NCBI GenBank assembly: GCA_900642245.1
Contig: CAAAJI010000034.1
Location: 203,385-267,384, forward strand
Direction: 5' to 3'
DNA: 64,000 nt
Source: Fragilaria radians
Lineage: Eukaryota; Bacillariophyta; Fragilariophyceae; Fragilariales; Fragilariaceae
Made by a program: the position numbers and the translations under genes. The notes beneath the pieces are model-generated. The model saw nothing but the letters and a program-made list of their open reading frames with translations. It was not told the DNA's origin and ran no database searches. Of the stretch, positions 34,147 to 45,092 are shown one piece after another (the first letter of the stretch is position 1; the number at the start of each line of letters is the position of its first letter).

Positions 34147-35427
34147 TAGAGGTGTCAACAGGCCACCAATTAGTACAACAGCCTCAGTCACAGCCACAGC
34201 CAAACCCTGTCTGGCTGTAGACAGCAAAACAGCCACAAACAGTCGTAAAGCAAAATTGCAATGGGAAATCCAGGTATTCAATTATTGACGTGAGAATGCA
34301 TTTCTTCATATCAGCAATTCCAAAATGCGCATGACACAAGCGTAGGAGTGTTGAATTCCTTTCTTCCTTCAGCACTTTTCACATGCACAAGAAACAAAAC
34401 GAGTGGCAATTTCAATTTCAACAGACCCAATAGCATTACCAAGGCAGAATTCCACCTAGTGTGCACGTCAATGATAATCGTAATTGAAGTGGTTGGGCTT
34501 TCTCTTAATTGCATAATTTCTTTCTTTTGCTTTCACAAAGGACCTGATGTATTTTGCCAATTTGCAAAATTTGGCTACTTTGATGCAAATCTCAATTTGT
34601 ATGTCTTCAAGCTTTGCAGTATTGTCAATCTCAAAGTCAGCAATGGTATCATTAATGCAGTTTTCAGTGTTTAGGGCTTCATCTTCAACATCATTAATTG
34701 GTACATTACACATTCTTTCAATGAGGAAAGGACCAACAAGAAGATGGAGGGCATGTCCCACACAACCAAAGTGATTGGAAACGCAATCTCAACGCAATAA
34801 TGCAAGGTTTTGCTTACCCAACCCAAATTTCATCATTTAAGAGTCCAAGCAAGAGCGAATATAGTCTGCTGTATGGGATCCCATCAGTGGTTTAACTTCT
34901 AAAAGATACATTTCATTTCAAAATTCTCAGTCAAATAATCCAATGTTAAAGCCATGAAGCTTTGCATTGTTCTTGAAGTCCATACATCATTTGTAACGTT
35001 GTAACAATGCATTTCATTCATTAAGTGTTGCTTCATGCGCAACATAACTTTGTCAGCCAAAGCCATCAATTGGTCTCAAGTTTTATTTTGTGATGGGAAT
35101 ACACATTTCTTTCTTAATTGACACAAATATGCACAAAACTGTCTAAAACTTTCATCCTCAACAATTTTGAAGTGGCGTAGGTTTTCTGATATCCACTTAA
35201 CAAGAAGTATTTCTCCAATCACTTGCTCCTCTTTGGTGGCTACCATCATGTTATGTACCTTTAGCATATTGGAGAAGAAATCATCAAGCAGCTTTTGTTT
35301 CTTCTTCGGCAATGCATCCTATTCCTCACAAAGTTGGCAAAGTCTTTTCTCGTGTTGCTTCTCTACATGTCGGTAGACAGAATTTTCATTTCCATACGAA
35401 TATCCAATGTCCTTGTGACACACTATG

Positions 35428-35575
35428 CTCTAAGCTGCTCTAAGAGTTTATACAAATTGTAAATTATAATCTAAAAAGTTACTTTTATCCTAGATCTCTT
35501 GTGAATCAATTGCAACGTGTTTCCTTGACTACGTAGTCTCTTTAGCTTACGTGTTAGATTCAACACATAACATTT
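35428..35575. repeat. LTR-like repeat inside the hAT element, shared with 56757-56885
   Basis: The segment from CTAAGCTGCTCTAAGAGT to CTTACGTGTTAGATTCAACAC is nearly repeated at 56757-56885 inside the copia relic. It ends at the N gap. A TG-starting, retrotransposon-LTR-like sequence (TGTTAGATTCAACACATAAC) runs into the gap, so the gap probably hides a retroelement inserted in the hAT. Confidence 0.55.
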
Positions 35576-36326
35576 NNNNNNNNNNNNNNNNNNNNNNNNN
35601 NNNNNNNNNNNNNNNNNNNNNNNNNNNNNNNNNNNNNNNNNNNNNNNNNNNNNNNNNNNNNNNNNNNNNNNNNNNNNNNNNNNNNNNNNNNNNNNNNNNN
35701 NNNNNNNNNNNNNNNNNNNNNNNNNNNNNNNNNNNNNNNNNNNNNNNNNNNNNNNNNNNNNNNNNNNNNNNNNNNNNNNNNNNNNNNNNNNNNNNNNNNN
35801 NNNNNNNNNNNNNNNNNNNNNNNNNNNNNNNNNNNNNNNNNNNNNNNNNNNNNNNNNNNNNNNNNNNNNNNNNNNNNNNNNNNNNNNNNNNNNNNNNNNN
35901 NNNNNNNNNNNNNNNNNNNNNNNNNNNNNNNNNNNNNNNNNNNNNNNNNNNNNNNNNNNNNNNNNNNNNNNNNNNNNNNNNNNNNNNNNNNNNNNNNNNN
36001 NNNNNNNNNNNNNNNNNNNNNNNNNNNNNNNNNNNNNNNNNNNNNNNNNNNNNNNNNNNNNNNNNNNNNNNNNNNNNNNNNNNNNNNNNNNNNNNNNNNN
36101 NNNNNNNNNNNNNNNNNNNNNNNNNNNNNNNNNNNNNNNNNNNNNNNNNNNNNNNNNNNNNNNNNNNNNNNNNNNNNNNNNNNNNNNNNNNNNNNNNNNN
36201 NNNNNNNNNNNNNNNNNNNNNNNNNNNNNNNNNNNNNNNNNNNNNNNNNNNNNNNNNNNNNNNNNNNNNNNNNNNNNNNNNNNNNNNNNNNNNNNNNNNN
36301 NNNNNNNNNNNNNNNNNNNNNNNNNN
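35576..36326. other. Assembly gap (N run)
   Basis: A run of 751 N within the hAT element, flanked by repeat sequence. A repeat-caused assembly break is likely. Confidence 0.99.
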
Positions 36327-36701
36327 GGTACGTCACACTATACAATATGCTTGGATTGCAAGTACACTCTTTAAGTTTTCCATTGATGAGCCTTTCTATG
36401 CAACCACGGGAACTAAGTCCCAGTGACTTTTGGAAGATCCTCTCACTTCCAATAGAAGGTTTCCCTTCTTGTCAGTCAAGGGAATAGCATCAGCAACATC
36501 AATTATATCTAAAGGGGCCTCGGTCCTTTATCCTTATGCTTCTGGAACTCCTCATACACTCATAATTGGCTTTTGGCTGCTTGTGGCTGTTTAATGACAG
36601 ATTGACCAAATGTATGTCTGTCTATTGGCTGTGTCTGTTTGGCTGTGTATTTGTAACAGCCAGACAGCTTTCTGCTGATACCTCTACTCTTGCGTCTCAA
36701 A

Positions 36702-37846
36702 CAGTTGTTTCAAAAGTAGCCAAAGATTGAGGTCAGCGAAAGGGTGAATTGCTTTTATATCATTCATAGAAAGAGTAGAATGTCTTATTGTAGTTACGCA
36801 CAAAGGAGCGTGAGGAGACTTGACGTCTTGACATACCAAGATTTTATATGTCATGGAAGAAACAAGCACATCATATGTATTACCTGAAGAAATATCGGCT
36901 GCTCACAAGGGTAGTTGCTGTTTTAAATGTGCAAATACATCTGCTATACTCATTATCATTATCCTCCTAAAAGTGCATTCTTATTTTTCGTACTTAGTAG
37001 TAGAATATCTGAGAGCCTCAAAAACGTTAAATCTATTAACTCAAAAAACAACAGCCTTTCATTTGTTCTGTGATTGTCATTTTAATTGTGCCACTTTATC
37101 TGGTATCTTCATCAAAGGTCTCCCATATTTTATTCGTTCTTATATGCTAGCTACGCTTGCACGTAAAGAGGATGGAATTATATACGTCATCATATAAAGC
37201 ATAAAAAGTGTTATCTAGTATTTCAAAAAGCAACATCCATTCTCATCTTCAGTAATTGTTGTTTTTGAATTGCTAATAAATCTGATGACTTTATCATCTA
37301 TATTGGCATGTAATTACACTGCTAGTTGTTTCTCATTATGGAAGAAAATGACATCTTGTGAATTAATCTTTTGTTTTTATTTTATTGATGTGTAATACTA
37401 TTGTTCAATGTGATACTTAACCAATATTATCTTTAACTTTTCTTCAATTTTATCTTATTGATTTGTGTTCTTTAAGAGTTGTCAACACCTGTTTACTGAT
37501 TTAGTTTAGTATCTCTAATGCCTTGTCTGATTGCTCACAAGTGCAATGTAAATACAGTTGCTGTTTGAAGGATATCTCATGTCTATTCCATGTGGTATAT
37601 CATGCTGAACTGTTACAAGGACAGGAACAAGTGTCTCAATTCAACCCTTCAAAGCCCTTATCAACATTTATCTGATCCAAAATTACTAATGAAAGGAGGG
37701 CATTGTTAAATTATTCAAGGAAGTATATTGTTATCTATATTGTGCCATTAATAAGCATCTGTTGGAAAAAAATGTGTGTACTATGGGTGATATAGTATAA
37801 ACATTTATTTTGGTCTTACTTCCAATAACTAATATTTGTGGATAAG
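36702..37846 (+). repeat. Direct repeat R2 (~1.1 kb), pair with 29855-31015
   Basis: The same sequence as R1 in the same orientation, with scattered substitutions and one small region of difference near 37190. It begins a few bases after the right target duplication of the hAT element. Apart from the hAT, R1 and R2 therefore enclose little more than the M11 copy 1 unit and the LTR-like fragment. The 114-codon frame at 36853-37197 is a passenger of the repeat. Confidence 0.8.
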
Positions 37847-38101
37847 TACTGTATTTGCCGGAATATTCTGAATTTTTATTGCATATGATCTGGAACATAT
37901 TTCGATTTATTTCTTTTGATTCTCGACATACGTGTTTTAAGCATATTTTTCATTGCATATAAATTATCTTGACTCTACAAATCTTGAATTTTCAATAGAT
38001 TTTGGCCTATCCCTATACAAACACTCTACAAGGAACACAAAATCATTCACAAACGATACCGCTAACACATCCAAGAAAATACCTGTACCCGTTTGGCTTT
38101 G
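37847..38101. other. AT-rich spacer between R2 and copia element
   Basis: No gene or recognised repeat in these ~250 bases. Confidence 0.4.
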
Positions 38102-39855
38102 CATGTTAGAAAGTCTTCTATTCAGTGGATAAAACAGATGAAAGGAAAGGTCAACAAAAGTTGCACTTGAAAGTTGTGATTATTAATTCAAAAGGCTAGA
38201 ACTAACTCTGACCACACAATCTCGAATAAATAGTATCCCTAATGGATAACCTAATCAAAGTGAATAAACGTGAGGGAGTTCTACAAATCCTCTTTCCAAG
38301 TACTTCATAGCCAAATTTATCCAGCAAAATTGTTAATTAAATGAGGTTTTAAGATTGTGATTTGTTCAAATTCTCGGTTTCGATGACACAACAACTCAAA
38401 TAGTCCTTGAGACTATTTTCAACCTTTAAATTGAATCGATTTTTCTTCAAATCAACATTCAACTTGGCAATGCTTTCTTCAGTTCCTATTACAAGACAAT
38501 CATCCTCATAAATTCCAATAAGCATTACACTGCCATTTCGAAAACAAACAAGGATCTGATTTACTTTCCTTGAAACCAATAGATTTTAGGACCGATGTTA
38601 ACGTTTTATAGAACTCTCTTGCGCTTTGAACCAAGCCACAGATAGTCTTCTTGAGTTTCAAGCAATAATTAGGACCAGCTCCTACACCTTCAGCAACATC
38701 CATATATATTTCCTCTTGAAGTTCACCATGCAAGAATGCCATTTCTACGTCAATGATTGATGCTTGAAGATCCCAAATTAGTTCAGAAACCAGTATAATT
38801 CTGAAACTTACATCATTGATCACAGGAGCAAAACTTTCATTGAAGTCAATGCCTGGAACTTGGCTGTATCCACCGGCAACAAGTCTTGCTCGAAAACGCC
38901 GTTTCTCTTGATTTTAAATATCCATTTGTTTTTAATGGTTCTTCTCCCTACTGGAATGTCATTTTTCTTGATAATTTCCCAAACCTTCTTGCTTTCCATA
39001 TCATTTAACTCTTTCTTGATTGCAATTCTCCAATTATCTTGGTCCTTGGGGTCAGCATGATTCCAATCTTGATCGAAAGTGATAGGTTCAACTTGAATGT
39101 TTCCACTAAACAGAGCAATGTTGGCTTGATCAAGGATGATTTCCCTTCCCAGCTCAATATCCTTGATAATCTTGGATGCTTCAGGATTAATTTTTCCAGC
39201 TGCTTCAATTGCCGATATACTTTGCTTTTGATGTTCTGATCTTTATCTTGAGTAACTTGAATCCTTTCTTGGCTATTTGCATCTTGATTGAACGTTGCAA
39301 TGGCGTGAACATACCCATCATCATCATTGTCATCATATTCTTCTTTTAAAGGAGCATTGGTAATCATTCAATTCTTGTAACTCTTTCCCAACCAGACCAC
39401 ATCTCTGGAATGAATAATTTTTATAGTGTTGTAATTAAACTTCCAATATACATCATTAGCATGGTCTACTGAGTAGCCCACAAAAATACAAGATGTCCCT
39501 CGATTCTCTAGCTTGATGTATTCAAATCGGTCATCTTGACTTAGTTATATGAATGCCGTAGAATAAGGATGATAACATTGAACAGTCCCAAGTTAATGTA
39601 AATTATCTTCAAGAAACAGTGAAAAATAGATAGACAAACAGATGACACGTTTAAACATGTTAGAAAGTCTTCTATTCAGTGGATAAAGCAGATGAAAGTA
39701 AAGGTCAACAAAAGTTGCACTTGAAAGATGTGATTACTGATTAAAAGGCTAGAACGAACTCTGACCGCACAATCTCAAATAAATAGTATCCCTAATGGAT
39801 AACCTAAACAAATATACTTAAAGGGAATGAATGTGAGGGATCTTTTCAATATTTG
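38102..39855 (-). mobile_element. Internally deleted Ty1/copia retrotransposon
   Basis: Two direct repeats of about 190-200 bp (38102-38290 and 39653-39845), both starting TGTTAGAAAGTCTTCTATTC, are the LTR pair. Read on the minus strand, the interior has a copia reverse transcriptase in several frames. It includes a WRIAIKKELNDMES-like stretch (about 39000-39060), the thumb/palm region with IDVEMAFLHGELQEEIYMD (38506-38823), and YEDDCLVIG in 38349-38579 in place of the usual YVDDCLxxG. A piece near 39370-39480 resembles the segment after integrase. Gag, protease and most of integrase are missing, so the copy is dead. Confidence 0.75.
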
Positions 39856-41091
39856 CAAACTATTCTAATAGTCTGCCAAATAGGAGTATATTCACTCTAT
39901 AGATAAAGCTCTTTTTTTTGCAAATGTATTCTCATTTTGGAGAATACTCTAAGTCTACGTTTGTGCTTCTAGTCATATATTGAAGAAGGATTCATGGTGG
40001 GAAAAGTTTTGACAAACATCATGACTTTGGCCATATCCAACAAATCACTACAGGAAAAAGAAAATGCGTTTCCAGTGTCTTATATGGATATTGGAGATTG
40101 ATTATCCCGTACCAATAAAGTGCCAAGCCTCAACTTTAAATTAGGCATTTCATCAGTACCCAGAAATACACGGACGATGGTTAAATCAACTCAGCTTCCA
40201 TGGAAATATTGTTTAATTAGTGTTCCATGTCGCTATAATACTCATCCAGATGATCATTGAAGCAAGTATTGACATACTTTCTATATTGGCAATTCCATGG
40301 AGCTGCCTTTGGATTTTCTTCGATGTTGCATTTCAATTTATTTGTTAAGTAGAAATACTTTCATTGATTCAGACAATATGTTATTTCATCCTTATCCCTG
40401 GGTTGCTGTGTAGACCAGACAATAATTTGCAATATTTTATTAGAGAAATCCCTTGTCATCTCGATAAGTTCCAAAGCATAAATTTGAATATACTGTGATT
40501 ATTGGGCGATCTACCAAATGTCTCAACTTTTCTTTGCTTTCAATCTTATCATAAATACCATCATTCCACTCAGTCAATCCCTCTTGCCTATACGATAAAA
40601 AAACCTTTCCCATTATCAAGTGGACTTTCTTATCAATGTTGCTAGGACGATTCAGTATAGAACTTGTGACCATGTGTTTTTTGCAACCTGGCTAACGTGA
40701 AAGAGGCATGATATCAAGAACTACTCGAAATATATCTACGGTAACACAGCCAAGAGCCATTCCTATAATGAAGATAATTCTGGATAACAATCGTCTGCAC
40801 AAGTCCTACAATTGTATTGAAGTTTATGTGGACTAAAATGTGTATCATTCTACTGAAATCCAATCCTTTTGTACAATACACAAAACGACAGTAATTTTTC
40901 ACAGAATTCGGATTAATCTGAATACTGATGAGGCTGAAGTAGAATTTTGTTATGTGATTTCCATGGAATTATTACCTTACTTACTAAGTACTGTCGACAT
41001 TTCAACTTCATTACTAGTAGCAACAGCTGTAGCCATTTCACTTTTGGAGTTACTTTGATTCCATTGCAACAAAACGGAAACTACCTCCACT
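39856..41091. other. Intergenic before SKP1
   Basis: AT-rich. Frames at 40440-40673 (-) and 40840-41058 (+) have no recognisable domain. The final part is the SKP1 upstream region. Confidence 0.4.
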
Positions 41092-41880
41092 ATGGATGTT
41101 GACGAAGGTATCGTTAATCTGGTACGTTCAAACTATCCTCGTAATTATGGTTGCTTCTGTATTTTGGGAATTTGATGACAGTCTCGATAAAGATTTCGAC
41201 GTAAGTGAGGGATTTTTAAGTTGACACTACATCTTGTTGAAATTGAGATTCTTATTGATGACGGCACATGCTTGCAGTCATTTAGCTAGCCTCTTGGACT
41301 GGAATTCTCACAAAAGGCAAGATTTTAGTTTGGTAACCGTTTATCCTTTCAAAATGCTTCTATCTTTACAATCATTTTAGATGCATTCTGACAGTGCATT
41401 ATTTTACTCCAGGTTTCGAAAGAAGGGGACTCCTTTCAAGTTCCTACTGATGTTGCCAAAATGAGCGAGCTTGTAAAATCCATGATGGAAGATGAATGTG
41501 ATGACGATATTCCTGAAATCCCGCTCCCGAATGTTAGTGCAATTGTATTGCAGAAAGTTATTGAATTTTGTCAGCACCATCGCCAGGAGCCAATGACCGA
41601 GATTGAAAAACCATTGAAGTCAACAAAAATGGCAGACGTTGTTCAAAAGTGGTATGCAGACTATGTCGACGTAGATCAAGTCGTGCTCTTTGAATTGATT
41701 TTAGCGGCAAATTACATGGACATTAAACCTCTCTTGGATTTAACCTGTGCCACTGTTGCTAGTATGATCAAAGGCAAAACACCCGAAGAAATTCGGGCAA
41801 CATTCAATATCGTCAATGATTTTACTCCCGAGGAAGAAGCGCAAGTTCGAGAGGAGAATAGGTGGTGCGAGGAAGCATGA
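41092..41880 (+). CDS. SKP1: SKP1, adaptor subunit of SCF ubiquitin ligases
   Basis: Exon 1 (41092-41121) encodes MDVDEGIVNL. After a 291-bp intron, exon 2 (41413-41880) continues in frame for a total of 165 aa, a normal SKP1 length. SKP1 links F-box proteins to cullin-1 in SCF ligases. The BTB/POZ-like N-terminal fold (EGDSFQVPTDVAKMSELVKSM) is present. The C-terminal F-box-binding part is well conserved, with AANYMDIKPLLDLTCATVA, IKGKTPEEIRATFNI and an ending NRWCEEA. The start codon was placed because it gives the family's usual N-terminal strand. Nothing suggests a pseudogene. Confidence 0.93.
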
Positions 41881-44800
41881 GTTTGAAGAAATTACAACCG
41901 TACGCAATACACTTTCGTAATTTTTACTCTTGACTTAATCTTAGTTTCTTTTTTCCAATAATTTGAACGACATCCTTTGTTTTTTCGTTAGACACATGCT
42001 TCCTAGTCGCAAGAGGTGATTGTCTAACTTAATCATAGCAGATGTGCCAATTCAAACTAAATTGGCGCGTTGGCTTCCGTGGTATTCGTCAGTAAATTAA
42101 GGAAAAAATTAGCAAAAGATAACTCATGACGATACTTGCTCAGTACTTTTGTCAATTGAAATAGCTGGAAAAACTAGACTTCAAGTCTACTGGGTAATTA
42201 GTTTTTCTTCAAGTCTTTGCCATTCCAGAAAACATTTTGATGCGACTAGTATTATGAAACACTCTTGTCCTTCGTCTCTACCGATTTAGTTCGTTCTATA
42301 TGTTTTTGTATGCCTTCACTTAAAGTTATCAGCATCAAAATTCCACAGTTCATAGTCTGTGTTGATGTTTGTTGCTTGAACGAAGTCATAGATGTAGATT
42401 ATAGTTAGATAATTCGGACCCATAGTGCCATGACAAAGTTAAACGTTCACTGTTTTGGTGCAGTTCATTAAAATTCGTAAGATAGCTCCATCACCTCCCG
42501 TGCTCTGATAACACTTTATCCACGTGATCACTTGGTTGGCTTCCATCAAGCAAGGCTTGCAATTCTAGTTATTTAAGTTACTCGTCTTCTTCATACAATG
42601 CTTTCAATACTTGCATGGCTAAATGCAATTTTGATAATCTTACTATGGCGATCTCATTCCGTTTGCTAATTTATTATAGAAGGCAGAGAAAATAGATTTC
42701 AAGAGATGAACAACATGGAAATACTAAGCTGAACATTTTCATGAAACAATCTTATCCTGAGTTCAAGAACAATAATTTCAACTTGGGAACTAAGAGTACC
42801 ACGAATCGTCCTACATCATTCAATAGAGAGGGATGATATTTTATGCAAGTATTCTTCGGCTGGCTATCTCTGCGCAAACCATGCTTTGACAAAAAAAATA
42901 TTCAAAACGTTGTAGTAGGTTAATCCACCTAAACGACATTTAAGTCTTACCCAGAGGACTCTCCCAAGAAGTAAGATCAAGACAAGATCATTGATATCTA
43001 GGCTAAAAAAGTATCCGTCAACTTTTGTATTATTTATGAACCCAATGGAAAGCTTTGGATAAAGGAAGATGCCTAAATGGGCTGGTCTTCGAGAATATAG
43101 AAGAGAAAAATTAAAATACTGTATTAAGGAATTGGAAATGTACATATATCGTGGTGCCACCATAGTAGCTAAGGTATGAATGCAATACGTCTGATTATCT
43201 TGCCATTTTAAATTTCGCACAAGATGAAAAATTTTGACATCGGGAAAGACTAGTGCCAGCTAAAGTATCAAATATCTTTTTGGAGAAACGAATGTGCTAA
43301 TGAGGAAATTGAGAAAATATGATGTGGTGCGTGAGAGGAATCATCTCTCCTTACCTAGAAATGATGATGATGCACAGTTCAGTCCTGTAAAGTTCTTAAC
43401 ATTACCCCAAAGTGAACAAACCATCCCCTCCTGCCATGCGCTTAGTGAATAGTCTCCATGGAATAGGAAGAAGTTGCTTCGAGACTTACAATTTACTTGT
43501 ACAAGCAGGAGCTTAATCCTTGTTCAATCATAGTATGTGCATTACTTGACGCAGTTCTATCGGTAGTCATTTATAAAAAATGGACTTGTGGTATGAAATG
43601 TACGCCACTCCTGAATTTCACCTTGACAAACGATTTTCGTGAAAATTTACACGAATAAATCATCCTGAGTTATCAGGCGGGAATCTCCTTGTTGAATTAA
43701 ATACGATCCTAGACAAAGTGTTAACTGGTATAGGAGCAGCACCCTGATGAAGAATGGGGGTTATTGGATAATCTATCAGGGACTGAACATTTACTTGAGA
43801 GGTAAATGAAGGCCAATGAGCCAAATCTTAATAAGCGGATTCATTAGCTTGAGGCGGATAAAAATAAGCCTAAAATTTTAGATGAAGAATTTCAAGCATG
43901 CTACTTCATAAATGCAGAGGAACAAAAAATAAATTACATCAAGTCTCTTCAAAATATGAAAAATTGATGGAACATGCGGAGAATTTGACATAGATCAAAC
44001 TTTTGAGCTGAGGAATTCACGTCCATATACTTTTCCTAGACTGATAAGTGTACAATGAAATGACAAGATTAATTGACAATGTTGACTTGACCAATCTAAA
44101 ATAGAAGAATAGAATTGGTATCACGTAGCTAGTGGCTATGACTGCCCTAAAAACGTAAATCGGCAGCTGACACATTATTCCAAGGTTTAAGAAATAAGCC
44201 TCTAAGGTACTGTTAACATTGCCAAACTGCAAAGAAAAGAAAAACTATTCTCATTTTTTATTTCAGAGAAGGACTTGACAACTAGGTAAAAGTATAAAGA
44301 GATAGCAAAGTACCGAATACCTTATGAAACTTTTATGGTTGGTCGCCAAGAATCATTTGAAGAAACAAAAATTCTCCGAAAGCTATCTACGCATCTCCAT
44401 GGACCTTACACAGTCAGAGACACGTTGACAAAGATAGAACAAAAATATTTTTACAAAGGCTTTGTGCCTGAACGGGCAAGTATTCATTGGGTTTCTCTAT
44501 TTCAAGAGAATAAATGTTGAAGAAAAAAAGTGGGGGCAAAATAATATGCTGCAACACGCCAAAAAGGATAACATGCAGTGCGAAAGAAGTTAATGACAGT
44601 ATTGAGCAGTATGCAGTTTATTGACTATTCAAATAAGGTATTGACATAAACTTTTGTATTGGGATTGAGCCTAAGCACAATGCTATATTAATGAGTTGAC
44701 TCGTCAACAGAAATCAAGCTTTATAATGCAATTTCGTTTAATTTGATTGATGAACCGTTTCCAGAAATACAGATTGAGACTATGTTATACATCATACAAA

Positions 44801-45092
44801 CAAACTGAACCTAGTAAAGCCTTCACACGATTTCCTAGTACTTGAATGAACCTTTGGAAAGTTCAAGGACAACTATAAGTAATTTTCTACAATGATTTTC
44901 TTTTGAATGTCATTTTCCTTTCGCATGTTTTGTTTCAAATAAGCATGCTATATTCACACTTGATGCGCATAGGTACAAGCATAGTCCTATCCTTCCGTCG
45001 GTTTAGCAACATATTCTCATATGTTGCTAAAAACACAATAAGAGTCAGCAAGAAAGAAGCCAATTATTTGGGTCTAGTCACTATTACGACTT
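41881..45092. other. Intergenic with unrecognised decayed reading frames
   Basis: No intact gene. Between about 43700 and 44520 on the plus strand there are broken frames with protein-like composition, for example DEEFQACYFINAEEQKINY near 43880-43950 and a 61-codon frame at 44335-44520 (MVGRQESFEETKILRKL). They may be remains of a mobile element or a dead gene, but I recognise no family. The minus-strand frame at 42864-43220 is hydrophobic and unconvincing. Confidence 0.4.

Larger units (their letters stand above)
34139..36694 (-). mobile_element. hAT DNA transposon with 8-bp target duplication, transposase decayed
   Basis: The element proper is 34147-36686. Its ends are inverted repeats: TAGAGGTGTCAACAG on the left and, read on the minus strand, TAGAGGTATCAGCAG on the right. 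Both ends also carry CTGTCTGGCTGT. A perfect 8-bp duplication CTCTTGCG flanks it (34139-34146 and 36687-36694), the hAT target size. Minus-strand transposase pieces are recognisable. A BED-like YRHVEKQHEKR is at ~35330-35400. WISENLRHFKIVEDESF is at 35076-35312. HALHLLVGPFLIE and the KAKERN region lie in 34468-34761. DVHTRWNSALVMLLGLLKLK is in 34311-34514. They lie in different frames with stops and no C-terminal dimerisation part, so the transposase is dead. An N gap (35576-36326) and a piece shared with 56757-56885 lie inside. Confidence 0.85.

Noticed and set aside
42864..43220. 118-codon minus-strand frame as a membrane protein
   Set aside because: No family features and a location in decayed sequence. 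Hydrophobicity alone is not enough.
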